From: Saprospiraceae bacterium
GTDB lineage: Bacteria; Bacteroidota; Bacteroidia; Chitinophagales; Saprospiraceae
Length of the DNA: 64,000 nucleotides
NCBI GenBank assembly: GCA_022841745.1
Contig: JALHQW010000008.1
Coordinates: forward strand, 76,074 to 140,073
Reading direction: 5' to 3'
Part shown: positions 23,447 through 31,199 of the stretch, one piece after another
Position numbering within the stretch: the first letter of the stretch is position 1
Layout of the letters: the number at the start of each line of letters is the position of its first letter
Program-made: the position numbers and the translations under genes
Notes under the pieces: model-generated
Told to the model about the DNA's origin: nothing
Database searches by the model: none
What the model saw: only the letters and a program-made list of their open reading frames with translations

Positions 23447-25276
23447 ATGGTAACCTTCCGGTTCGATGTATTTGATGGGGTGACGAATCCAGTCAAGGGC
23501 ATGATGGCGGCCTTCCGGTCGGCCAACCAGCCCTTGGCCGGTTTCCGCAGTGGGCTGGCCTCGCTGGTGCCGGTGATGAACCGGGTGCAGGGGGAGTCGA
23601 GGGAAACCTCGATGGGAGTTAGCGGCATGGGCAATATGTTCGCTGGTCTGAGGGGGATGCTTGGCACCGCCGTGTTAGTGGACGGCATTCGTCGGGTTGG
23701 CACTGCGGTTTGGGATGTGACTGGCAAGGCGTCCGACCTTTCAGAGTCGGTAAACAAGGCGCAAATAGTCTTTGGGCAGCAGTTCAGCGGCATAAAAAAG
23801 TTTGCCGAGGGCGCTGCCGACAGCATCGGCCTCAGCGAAGGCCAGGCACTTGCGGCAGCCGGGACGTTCGGCTCTATGTTCAAGGGGCTTGGCATCCAGG
23901 GCCCGATTGTGCAGAGCATGTCCAAACAAGTGTTGCAGCTTGGGGCAGACCTTGCCTCATTCAACAACCTTGACGTGAACGAATCGCTCGATGCGCTGCT
24001 GTCTGGACTTAAGGGCGAAAGCGAACCATTAATGCGTCAATTTGGCATCGTGCTGGACGAGGCCACGTTAAAGCAAAAGGCGATGGACATGGGGCTTGTG
24101 TCCTCTACCAAAGGGACGCTACCAGCCGCCATCAGGACGCAGGCCATCTATGCGGCCATTCTGGAACGTACAAAGGACGCACAGGGCGACTTTGCCCGTA
24201 CCTCGGACGGGCTGGCCAACAGCACCAGGATACTTAAGGCTGGCTGGCAGGACATCACGACGACCCTCGGCAACTTCTTTGTGCCGATTGCGAGCGAGGC
24301 CGTGGGCTGGCTGCGAGGGCTGGTTTCTTGGGCAAAGCAGAGCGGTGGCGGGTTCAGCGATTGGTTCGAAGGACTGAGGGCGCACGCTGCCGAGATGCGG
24401 CCCTACTTGATGGGCTTTTTTGGTGCATTCAAGGAATTGGCGATGGCGCTCTGGCCTGTTTTCCAAAAAGTTGGGCAGGTGCTCGGCACTATATTGGTGC
24501 CCATCATCAAGGGAGCTTGGGAACTGGTCACCAAATTGTTCCACGGGATAGCCGATTGGGTTGGCAAGAACGAAGGCGCCATCATGTCGGCGATAGACGG
24601 CATCGGTAATTTTGTCAGGGTGACGATAGGTGCGGCTGTCGGCATGTTCGAGTTTTATGGCAACATCATCGGCAAGGTTTGGAGCGATGCGCAGGCTTTC
24701 GTGGGGTGGTTTAGAGAGAACAACCCATTGGCGGTGCTCGGAAGGCTTTTCCCAAACGTGTCGAGGGGGTTCACTTTGCTAAAAGACCAAATAAAACAGG
24801 ATTTCAGCGACGTGTTCAATTGGGTATGGGAGACGTTCTTCAAGCCGGTCTCAAAGGCTTTTGAAATGCTTTTTGGTGCCTTCGGTAAGAAATTCGACAT
24901 GATAGGCGCACAGACTGGTGCGCAGATGCCCATACCTGACTATTCGGGTTACTTGAACGTTGGTGTTGGCAAAAAAACGGATGGCGATGCAAATGGCGGC
25001 ACGGCTGGTCTTTTAGGCAATCTCAACTCGCAGTTTGGAGCGCCCACTGGTGGCTCCGACGGCGGTAGCAAGAAAAAGGGCAAGAGCCATATCAGTGAAG
25101 GCCTTAGCTCGGTACAGGGTGGCGGTGGGAACGTGAAGCACATCACCATCAATATTGGCAAGCAGGTGGAGAAGCTGGAATTCCACACCACGAACCTTGG
25201 CGTCGGCATGAACCAAATCAAGTCGAACCTTGAAAGGCTTCTGCTCGACGTGGTAAACGATGTCAGCTATCAATAG
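23447..25276 (+). CDS. Tail tape measure protein
   Basis: 609 aa from ATG 23447. Residues 1-260 resemble tail tape measure domains (AAFRSANQPLAGFRSGL, SDLSESVNKAQIVFGQQFSGIKKFAEGAADSIGLSEGQALAAAGTFGSMF). A hydrophobic middle (residues 310-430, KELAMALWPVFQKVGQVLGTILVPIIKGAWELV) is typical of the part that enters the host membrane. Gly/Asn/Lys-rich and beta parts end it. Its length would predict a tail of about 90 nm by the usual rule of 0.15 nm per residue. Located after the G/GT chaperones, as expected. Confidence 0.87.
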   Translation: MVTFRFDVFDGVTNPVKGMMAAFRSANQPLAGFRSGLASLVPVMNRVQGESRETSMGVSGMGNMFAGLRGMLGTAVLVDGIRRVGTAVWDVTGKASDLSESVNKAQIVFGQQFSGIKKFAEGAADSIGLSEGQALAAAGTFGSMFKGLGIQGPIVQSMSKQVLQLGADLASFNNLDVNESLDALLSGLKGESEPLMRQFGIVLDEATLKQKAMDMGLVSSTKGTLPAAIRTQAIYAAILERTKDAQGDFARTSDGLANSTRILKAGWQDITTTLGNFFVPIASEAVGWLRGLVSWAKQSGGGFSDWFEGLRAHAAEMRPYLMGFFGAFKELAMALWPVFQKVGQVLGTILVPIIKGAWELVTKLFHGIADWVGKNEGAIMSAIDGIGNFVRVTIGAAVGMFEFYGNIIGKVWSDAQAFVGWFRENNPLAVLGRLFPNVSRGFTLLKDQIKQDFSDVFNWVWETFFKPVSKAFEMLFGAFGKKFDMIGAQTGAQMPIPDYSGYLNVGVGKKTDGDANGGTAGLLGNLNSQFGAPTGGSDGGSKKKGKSHISEGLSSVQGGGGNVKHITINIGKQVEKLEFHTTNLGVGMNQIKSNLERLLLDVVNDVSYQ

Positions 25277-25278
25277 CA

Positions 25279-25908
25279 ATGGCGAATTTTCAATATATCA
25301 TTCAGGGATTTGGGCTGCAAATGCTTCGGCCATACATTTATGGCAAATTGACTGAAGCTCAATTGGAGCAAATGCAGTTGCCATCTGGTGGCGGTGCGGA
25401 CTACCCTTATAAAGATATTGGAATAGCTACCAGAATGGACACTGGCGCTGAAGACCAACAGCTCAAAAGCATATTTGGTACACTGGTTTGGGCCGATGTA
25501 AAATTAAATTCTGGCAAGAGAAAAATAGCTGATTTGCCTGAACTGTCACTGGATGTGGTGCTGGTGGAAATCAGCCAAACAAAGAACATTGTGATGACGG
25601 CCATTCAAGGCAGGAATGGCACAGTGAAGGAGTACATCAACGACGGTGATTTTAATATCACGATACGGGGCGGTTTGTTTGGCGGAGACGCCCATGCCTA
25701 TCCAATCGGGGAGGTAAGGGCATTGGACACGTTGATGAAGGCACCGATGTCTTTGCCTGTTATCTCGGAGTTTTTGAGAATCCATGACATTTATGATATA
25801 GTGGTGACAGACTATCGTTACCCGCAGCAAGAAGGGTTTCAAAACGTGCAATTGTTCGAGATAAATTGTGTTTCGGATGCACCTATAAATTTGATTGAAG
25901 GTGCTTAA
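25279..25908 (+). CDS. Baseplate-region protein (DUF6046-like), unknown role
   Basis: 209 aa (MANFQYIIQGFGLQMLRPYIYGKLTEAQLEQMQLPSGGG). It sits between tape measure and the hub-like gene, the slot of Mu gpN, and has beta-rich segments with DINDGDFNITIRGGLFGG and YPQQEGFQNVQLFEINCVSD. The latter is typical of small tail/baseplate proteins in Bacteroidota phages (I recall the DUF6046 label but cannot check it). Composition is clearly more AT-rich than upstream phage genes. Confidence 0.65.
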   Translation: MANFQYIIQGFGLQMLRPYIYGKLTEAQLEQMQLPSGGGADYPYKDIGIATRMDTGAEDQQLKSIFGTLVWADVKLNSGKRKIADLPELSLDVVLVEISQTKNIVMTAIQGRNGTVKEYINDGDFNITIRGGLFGGDAHAYPIGEVRALDTLMKAPMSLPVISEFLRIHDIYDIVVTDYRYPQQEGFQNVQLFEINCVSDAPINLIEGA

Positions 25909-26857
25909 ACTGACCACGATTACCGAGATAGGCAAGTTCAAGTTCATTGGACTTGTCAGTGCCGATGTGGAAAGCACCTACGAGCGTTTGACTGATACTT
26001 GTTCATTGACATTTCCTAGAAGGATAGAGTGGAAGGGCAAGGCCATCGCCACGGGCAAGGAACCGTTGCTCAAGGTTGGTGACAAGGTGAAGGTGATGGG
26101 CGGCTACGATGGCGTGAACGAGGTGATATTCGAGGGATATATCGCCAAGCCGATTCACGCCAACGTACCCGTCACCATCGAATGCCAGGACGCCATGTGG
26201 TTGCTGAAGCGCAGCCCATTGACCAAGAGTTACAGGCAGGTGAAGCTTGCGAAACTTCTCGCCGACATAATGCCGAGCGATGTGCCTTTTGATGCCCCAG
26301 ACGTGAGTCTGGGGCAGTTTCGCATCAAGAACGCCACTGTTGCACAAATCCTGGACGAACTAAAGAAGACGTATTTTTTGAAGTCCTTTTTCAAAGGCGG
26401 CAAACTGTACGTCACGCCGTTCGTCACCGTGCCGGAACTGCAAAACAACCTTCGGTTTCGGTTCAACCACAACATCATCCAGCACAGCCTGGAATATGTG
26501 CGCAAGGAAGAAGTGCGCATCAAGGTAAGGGGCATCAGCATGTTGCCGAACAACAAGAAGTTGACCCACGATGATGGCGACCCGGATGGGGAGCAGCGCA
26601 CGATGTTTTTCTATCATTTAGACCTTGAGGGATTGAAGGCAGCGGTAAAGGCCGCAATCCTGAACCTCCGCTACGAGGGCTACCGTGGAAGCTTCACTAC
26701 CTTCCTACAGCCGACCGTCAAGCATGGCGATGTGGTAACACTTGTTGACCCGGTTTATCCTGAGCGTGAAGGGGTGTACTTTGTCAAGAAGGTGACGACC
26801 CGCATCGGGATGGATGGAGGAAGACAGGAAATCGAAATCGACATAAACGGCGATTGA
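25895..26857 (+). CDS. Baseplate hub protein (gpD/gp44 late-control type)
   Basis: 320 aa. Start is TTG 25895 or GTG 25901, both overlapping the previous gene. N-terminal barrel (LVSADVESTYERLTDTCSLTFP, VGDKVKVMGGYDG), VTIECQDAMWLLKRSPL, a central ATVAQILDELKKTY region, and a C-terminal barrel end (VKKVTTRIGMDGGRQEIEIDI) match the hub family of Mu gp44 and P2 gpD. Hub proteins connect the tube to the spike. Confidence 0.75.
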   Translation: MKVLKLTTITEIGKFKFIGLVSADVESTYERLTDTCSLTFPRRIEWKGKAIATGKEPLLKVGDKVKVMGGYDGVNEVIFEGYIAKPIHANVPVTIECQDAMWLLKRSPLTKSYRQVKLAKLLADIMPSDVPFDAPDVSLGQFRIKNATVAQILDELKKTYFLKSFFKGGKLYVTPFVTVPELQNNLRFRFNHNIIQHSLEYVRKEEVRIKVRGISMLPNNKKLTHDDGDPDGEQRTMFFYHLDLEGLKAAVKAAILNLRYEGYRGSFTTFLQPTVKHGDVVTLVDPVYPEREGVYFVKKVTTRIGMDGGRQEIEIDINGD

Positions 26858-26858
26858 T

Positions 26859-27389
26859 ATGATTGGAGAAGCTATTCGACGGTTGGCGGACAAGGGCGAC
26901 GAGGTGTATTCCATCGTCGGTGAAGTGACCGAAATCGACGCAGCCGGTCGCACTTGTACGGTGCAGCCGGTCGCCGAGCCGGAGGCACTGATTTACGATG
27001 TTCGGTTGCAAGCCGATATCGAGGGCAGTGTGGGCATGGTGAGTTTTCCGAAGAAAGGGAGCTTGGTCGTTGTGACGTTTTTGAACCCTGCAACTGGCTA
27101 TGTCGCCCTTTGCAGCGAGGTGGAAAAAGTGGAATGGACGGTCGGTGAAAAGACGCTGACTTTTGACAAGGATGGGCTGCGAATCGTGAGCGAGGTCAGT
27201 GATTTGAAGACCGAACTAAACGCATTTGCAGACCTTTTGAACTCCATTCTAACCACGCTCACGACCTTCCAATTGGCCACGAACGTCGGCCCCACGGTGT
27301 CGGTCATGCCGAACATTGTGGCTGACTTGGTGCAGTACCAGTTGGATTTGGCCAATTTTAAAACCAATCTTAATACAATAGTCCACTAA
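26859..27389 (+). CDS. Baseplate spike/assembly protein (gpV/gp45-like)
   Basis: 176 aa. VYSIVGEVTEIDAAGRTCTVQPVAEPEALIYDVRLQ is an OB-fold start, followed by SVGMVSFPKKGSLVVVTFLNPATGYVAL and a beta-helical/coiled tail (LKTELNAFADLLNSILTTLTTFQLATN). This is the layout of gpV spike proteins, which puncture the outer membrane. It follows the hub gene by one base. Confidence 0.78.
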   Translation: MIGEAIRRLADKGDEVYSIVGEVTEIDAAGRTCTVQPVAEPEALIYDVRLQADIEGSVGMVSFPKKGSLVVVTFLNPATGYVALCSEVEKVEWTVGEKTLTFDKDGLRIVSEVSDLKTELNAFADLLNSILTTLTTFQLATNVGPTVSVMPNIVADLVQYQLDLANFKTNLNTIVH

Positions 27390-27616
27390 TGGCACTTGTA
27401 AAAGATACACTGAAGGCGGCGATAGTGGTTGCATTTGCGAAGCAAGCTGCAAAGACTGCTCAGGGCGACAGCCCAGCGCTGGCCGCTGAGGAGCTGGCGG
27501 ACGACATAGCGACGGCGATAGATGCCTTCGTTAAAACTGGAACTGTCAACTCGACGGTGGTCGGCAGCAGCCCTTCAGGGCCTGTGACCGGGACGGCGAC
27601 TGGCACAATGACCTAA
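27389..27616 (+). CDS. Small phage baseplate-region protein
   Basis: 75 aa. The N-terminal 45 residues are helical (MALVKDTLKAAIVVAFAKQAAKTAQ), the C-terminal 25 are Gly/Ser/Thr-rich (VVGSSPSGPVTGTATGTMT). Start overlaps the last base of the gpV-like gene's stop. The flexible end suggests a small structural or linking role. No family is recognised. Confidence 0.65.
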   Translation: MALVKDTLKAAIVVAFAKQAAKTAQGDSPALAAEELADDIATAIDAFVKTGTVNSTVVGSSPSGPVTGTATGTMT

Positions 27617-27617
27617 T

Positions 27618-27905
27618 ATGGCAAGGACTGATATTTTGCTCGATTTGGCTGGTGATGGGGATTTGCTGATTAAGGATGGCGACTTCGTCATTGGCGACAG
27701 TGACAACCAAAACGTTAAGTTGATCCTGGAAGCGGACCAGGGGCAGATTCGGTTTTTTCCGTTCCTGGGCGTAGGTATCAGGAAGCAGTTGGGCGGCCCC
27801 GTGGATGGGGCCGTAAGGAATGAAATACAGCTTCAATTGGAAGGTGATGGATACAAGGCCAATCAAATCACCTATAAAAATGAGGTTTTAACTGTTGACG
27901 TATGA
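27618..27905 (+). CDS. Baseplate wedge protein (GPW/gp25-like)
   Basis: 95 aa. DILLDLAGDGDLLIKDGDFVIGDSDNQNVKLIL and ADQGQIRFFPFLGVGIRKQLGG correspond to the GPW/gp25 family, which nucleates sheath on the baseplate. It lacks a visible lysozyme site. It overlaps the next gene as ATGATAG near the stop. Its neighbours (gpV-like, gpX-like, gpJ-like) fit Mu gp45-47 order. Confidence 0.8.
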   Translation: MARTDILLDLAGDGDLLIKDGDFVIGDSDNQNVKLILEADQGQIRFFPFLGVGIRKQLGGPVDGAVRNEIQLQLEGDGYKANQITYKNEVLTVDV

Positions 27906-28126
27906 TAGTAAAAGGCATTCCTGGACAGACGGTTTTTGATATTGCCCTCAAGCACTATGGCAGCCTTGAGGGCATCCGCTTTTTGATGGAAGACAATCAA
28001 GTGAGCGGCCAAAACATCGTCAATGTTGGAGACCTGAATGGCGTCAATATCAGCATCAGGAAGGGTGTAGTCCTGAATAAACAAGTGGTGGATTATTTCG
28101 CTACCAAAACAATCGTGACTCGATGA
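27902..28126 (+). CDS. Tail protein X-like (LysM-type)
   Basis: 74 aa: GIPGQTVFDIALKHYGSLEGIRFLMEDNQVSGQNIVNVGDLNGVNISIRKGVV follows the LysM/gpX pattern, where QTVFDIALKHYG is the first helix of the motif. Such proteins connect tube end and baseplate. The ATG overlaps the preceding stop and its end overlaps the next ATG (ATGA). Confidence 0.75.
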   Translation: MIVKGIPGQTVFDIALKHYGSLEGIRFLMEDNQVSGQNIVNVGDLNGVNISIRKGVVLNKQVVDYFATKTIVTR

Positions 28127-28968
28127 GCAGAACCATAGCCGAAATATACGACAGCCTGATTGCCGAAAAAGAGGCTCAGGGCGCTTTGGACGGGTTGCTG
28201 CCCGCTCCGGAGACGTTCAACAACTTGCTCGATGCTGTGACCAGCGATAGTAAGGTTGGAATTTGGCGTATGTGGGCGGCGCTAGTGTCGGTTGGGCATT
28301 GGACGCATGAGCAGGAGTTTGAAATATTCATCGCTGAGGCAGAGGCGATTGCTGCGGCGGCTCCGGCTGGGACACCGAGGTGGTACCAGGAACAATTCTA
28401 CCTTTTCCAGTATGGCGATGCGCTTGAGTATATTGGGTCTAAGTACCAATATGCCGTTGTTGACCCCACGAAGCGCATCATCAAGCGCTGCGCCATCGAA
28501 GAGCGCAGCGATGGGGTGGTGGTTGCGAAATTGGCGGCCTTAGATGGCAGCGGGAACCCCATACCGTTAACGGCTCCTGAGTTGGCCGCTGCCAACAGCT
28601 TTGGCAAGAAGGTAAAGTTTGCAGGGACGAGGCTGGCTGCGCTGAGCCTCAATGCCGACTCGGTCGATATTGCGTTTGAGATATTCTACGACCCCATCAT
28701 TCCCCTTGCGACCGTTCAGGCTGCCGTTCAGGCTGTTATGGACGCCTATATTGCCAGTTTGGACTTCAATGCCAAATTTTCGGTCACTAAGCTGACCGAT
28801 GCGATTCAGACAGTCCAGGGCGTAAACGATTTACAGTTTGGTTCGGCAACGGCCACGCCAGCGGGCGGGAGCGCCATTCCCTTCACCCTGAGCTATATCC
28901 CGGCAAGTGGGTATTTCGAGTACGCAGACACTGCAACCAATATGTTCACTTGGACAGCGCAACCATGA
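28123..28968 (+). CDS. Baseplate J-like protein
   Basis: 281 aa. N-terminal region (TIAEIYDSLIAEKEAQGALDGLLP, KVGIWRMWAALVSVGHWTHEQEFEIF), a central extended region, and a domain with DSVDIAFEIFYDPIIPLATVQAAVQAVMDAYIASLDFNAKFSVTKLTDAIQTVQGVNDLQF, match gpJ wedge proteins. It is linked to the next gene by ATGA. Baseplate J forms the wedge ring. Confidence 0.75.
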   Translation: MSRTIAEIYDSLIAEKEAQGALDGLLPAPETFNNLLDAVTSDSKVGIWRMWAALVSVGHWTHEQEFEIFIAEAEAIAAAAPAGTPRWYQEQFYLFQYGDALEYIGSKYQYAVVDPTKRIIKRCAIEERSDGVVVAKLAALDGSGNPIPLTAPELAAANSFGKKVKFAGTRLAALSLNADSVDIAFEIFYDPIIPLATVQAAVQAVMDAYIASLDFNAKFSVTKLTDAIQTVQGVNDLQFGSATATPAGGSAIPFTLSYIPASGYFEYADTATNMFTWTAQP

Positions 28969-29537
28969 CGAATTATCACATCAATTTCTTCGAGTACTTG
29001 CGCAGCTTCCCGCTGCACAGCTTGGTGTTTGGGGAAGACGGCACTTGGCAGACTGCTGATGGGGAGGATTGGGTTGGTGAAGACGGCATTGCTTGGGGAA
29101 CGGGAGGCTACAATATCCACTTGGCTTGGATAAAGAGCATGTTGGCCCCGTTGCAGTCGCTGAACGTGCGGCTGGTTGATTTCGTGGAAGATGTGCGCTA
29201 CCACATGCACCTGACCGGGCAGGTGATTTATTTGGAGCATTATCTCAACGATTTGTTCGACCCGGCAGAGCGGCGCATCTATATCGAGGACGACACGCCA
29301 ACGCTCCCGGTGCATTTGTTCAACAAGGCGGATGGGCTGAGCCTGACTATTTACAATAAGGCGGATGCCGAGCCGCCACTGTTTATTTATAATGCTGCGG
29401 ATTTTGTTTCGCAGTTTGATTTCATTGTTTTTGTGCCAAGTGCCATTTCGTTGACGTCCACTTTCACCAGCCAAGCAAGTGCCGCCATCAACAGGTACAA
29501 ACAGGCAGGAAAGCGGTATAATTTTGAGAACTTCTGA
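28965..29537 (+). CDS. Tail protein I-like baseplate protein
   Basis: 190 aa from ATG 28965, overlapping the preceding TGA (ATGA). N-terminus MTNYHINFFEYLRSFPLHSLVF, then HYLNDLFDPAERRIYIEDD and a C-terminal alpha/beta region with LFIYNAADFVSQFDFIVFVP. By position after gpJ it would be gpI (Mu gp48), which anchors the tail fibre to the baseplate. Direct similarity is not obvious to me. Confidence 0.65.
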   Translation: MTNYHINFFEYLRSFPLHSLVFGEDGTWQTADGEDWVGEDGIAWGTGGYNIHLAWIKSMLAPLQSLNVRLVDFVEDVRYHMHLTGQVIYLEHYLNDLFDPAERRIYIEDDTPTLPVHLFNKADGLSLTIYNKADAEPPLFIYNAADFVSQFDFIVFVPSAISLTSTFTSQASAAINRYKQAGKRYNFENF

Positions 29538-29538
29538 C

Positions 29539-30288
29539 ATGGATAAATTGACTATACCAAATGGGGGAATGCCCTTGGAGGGCGACGATTTTAACTGGCT
29601 TCAAAACGGCATTAAAGACGCCTTTAAGGGTGTATTACATTTGTTTGCCGAACCTCATGGCGGGAATATTATTCTCTCAGGGTTTGATGGACTTACCACC
29701 TTGAGCGAGGGCTATGCACTAATCAATTATGAGGTTTGCTATTTTCCTGGTGCAACCATTGGTGGGATTGGGATCGGTGAAGTGGCAAGAATAAGCCTTG
29801 ACACCACTTACGACCCTTCTGGGTTGGAGGTTTTTGCCGATAGTGCCAGCAAAAATACCTACGAGAAGCGCAGGGCGAAGGTCCAGGTGGTAACGGATAC
29901 TGGCGGTCTTTTTACGCTGTCTTCGCCGAGGCTGGAGGACATCATCCGGGAAATGTGCAACGTTGTGGAGAGCAACACGAACCTGACTATTAATCAGAAC
30001 AGCTGGGTTATCGCTGGGGAGTTGGCAAAGGCTAAAAAGATTCAGGACAGGGTTTACCTGCGGGGGAAAATCAAGAGCGGCACTACCAACCAGGTTGCGT
30101 TCATTGTGCCCGCTGGGTATAGGCCGTTGCAGACTGTTTTGGTTCCGGTGGCGATACTTGAAGGTGGAATCAGTGCTTTTCTGAAGGTTGAAGCGGGCGG
30201 AAATGCAACCGTTGTGACCGATGGCGATTTGGTGGTGAATGGCACTAATTACGTGAGTCTTTACGGGGTTGATTACCCCATAGATTAA
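29539..30288 (+). CDS. Tail fibre-like protein
   Basis: 249 aa from ATG 29539. N-terminus MDKLTIPNGGMPLEGDDFNWLQNGIKDAFKGVLHLF, used by Bacteroidota phage fibres that bind the baseplate, and a beta-rich C-terminal region (VYLRGKIKSGTTNQVAFIVPAGYRPLQTVLVPVAI). It closes the rightward structural operon and is followed by a terminator. It may be the receptor-binding tip, in place of or alongside the exported fibre-like protein. Confidence 0.65.
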   Translation: MDKLTIPNGGMPLEGDDFNWLQNGIKDAFKGVLHLFAEPHGGNIILSGFDGLTTLSEGYALINYEVCYFPGATIGGIGIGEVARISLDTTYDPSGLEVFADSASKNTYEKRRAKVQVVTDTGGLFTLSSPRLEDIIREMCNVVESNTNLTINQNSWVIAGELAKAKKIQDRVYLRGKIKSGTTNQVAFIVPAGYRPLQTVLVPVAILEGGISAFLKVEAGGNATVVTDGDLVVNGTNYVSLYGVDYPID

Positions 30289-30293
30289 ATAAA

Positions 30294-30324
30294 AATGGGA
30301 CAAGCCAAACGAGGCTGTCCCATT
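30294..30324 (+). terminator. Terminator at the end of the structural operon
   Basis: AATGGGACA-AGCC - AAACGA - GGCT-GTCCCATT, a stem of 12 bp with one bulged A. It starts five bases after the fibre stop (30288). The downstream run is A-rich with few T, so termination strength is uncertain, but position is apt. Confidence 0.7.
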
Positions 30325-30351
30325 GAAAAATTAGAGAGAAACATGGTACAA

Positions 30352-30372
30352 ATGTAACTGATTTGGTTACAT
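30352..30372. promoter_or_regulatory. Inverted repeat overlapping the methyltransferase leader
   Basis: ATGTAAC - TGATTTG - GTTACAT, a perfect 7-bp dyad. It overlaps an in-frame ATG at 30371 and ends 20 bases before the preferred start at 30392. It could be an operator controlling the methyltransferase, as Mu controls mom tightly. Confidence 0.5.
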
Positions 30373-30391
30373 GAAACATCAATTCTCTCTA

Positions 30392-31147
30392 ATGCAAATC
30401 AATAAAGTTTTCAACATTGACTGCTTGGAAGGGATGAAGTCTATCCCTGACAAGTCTATTGACATGATTCTGTGCGACCTGCCTTATGGGGTGCTGAAGC
30501 ACAAGGGCAACCCTAACACACAGTGGGATGTGGTCATTCCTTTCGCCCCGCTTTGGGAGCAGTACAAGCGTGTGGCCAAGGATAATGCGGCCATCGTTCT
30601 GACAGCCGTGCAGCCCTTTGCGACCGACCTCATCAACTCAAATCGGGCTTGGTTTAAGTATGAGTTGATTTGGTCGAAAACCCGTGCGTCGGGCTTCCTG
30701 AACGCCAAGAAGATGCCCAATAAGGCGCATGAAAATGTACTGGTCTTCTACAACCAATTGCCCACTTATCACCCGCAGAAATATGTGGCGTTTGATGGCT
30801 TCGTGCGGCGCTCTACGGCCAAGCGGAAAGCCAACTCCAAGGCTTTTAAAATCAACCATAAGGAGGATTATCACTATGAAGATGACGGCACTCGATATCC
30901 TGATTCTGTGCTGGAATTCAAGTCCGTTTCGAGGCTTGGAATGCACCCGACAGAGAAGCCGATTGAACTGTTTGCTTGGCTCATAAGGTCGTATTCAAAT
31001 CCGGGTGACTTGGTGATGGATAATTGCATGGGCAGCGGAACGACTGCGCTGGCTTGTATCGCTGAGGGAAGGAATTTTGTCGGGTTTGAAAGGGATTTGA
31101 AATACTTTCAAATGACTAATGAAAGAGTTTCTCAACTGCTCATTTAG
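30392..31147 (+). CDS. DNA adenine/cytosine-N4 methyltransferase, beta class
   Basis: 251 aa from ATG 30392 (an upstream ATG at 30371 lies in a palindrome). Motif IV DLPYG appears near residue 29, before motif I DNCMGSGTT near 212, the permuted beta-class order of N6-adenine or N4-cytosine enzymes. MHPTEKPIELFAWLI precedes motif I, as usual. It lies alone between a terminator and the prophage right end, equivalent to mom in Mu, which modifies phage DNA to evade host restriction. No restriction partner is present. GC is lower than in phage early genes. Confidence 0.9.
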   Translation: MQINKVFNIDCLEGMKSIPDKSIDMILCDLPYGVLKHKGNPNTQWDVVIPFAPLWEQYKRVAKDNAAIVLTAVQPFATDLINSNRAWFKYELIWSKTRASGFLNAKKMPNKAHENVLVFYNQLPTYHPQKYVAFDGFVRRSTAKRKANSKAFKINHKEDYHYEDDGTRYPDSVLEFKSVSRLGMHPTEKPIELFAWLIRSYSNPGDLVMDNCMGSGTTALACIAEGRNFVGFERDLKYFQMTNERVSQLLI

Positions 31148-31188
31148 TGTACATTTGGGATTTGGATTGCTGTACTTTTGGGATTTGG
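31148..31188 (+). repeat. Two transposase-binding-like repeats at the right end
   Basis: TGTAC(A/T)TTTGGGATTTGG occurs at 31148-31165 and 31171-31188, 17 of 18 bases the same, 23 bp apart. Repeated end sites of about 20-22 bp are how MuA-like transposases recognise phage ends. The host dipeptidase frame resumes within 15 bases. Confidence 0.75.
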
Positions 31189-31199
31189 CGATTTAATAC

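Larger units (their letters stand above)
1..31198. mobile_element. Mu-like transposable prophage (left end outside window)
   Basis: The element carries a DDE transposase with a MuB-like ATPase, a repressor with operators, and GemA-like, gp36-like, MuF, gpG-like, sheath, tube, tape measure and baseplate genes. This is the gene set of Mu-type myophages. The right end is placed at about 31195-31202: an in-frame TAA at 31194-31196 precedes the surviving part of a host dipeptidase frame, and two direct repeats lie just inside. No endolysin was recognised, so lysis genes may lie beyond the left edge. Early, head and tail genes form three transcription blocks with two divergent centres (about 6.9 kb and 14.95 kb), unlike the mostly rightward layout of Mu. 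Confidence 0.93.
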
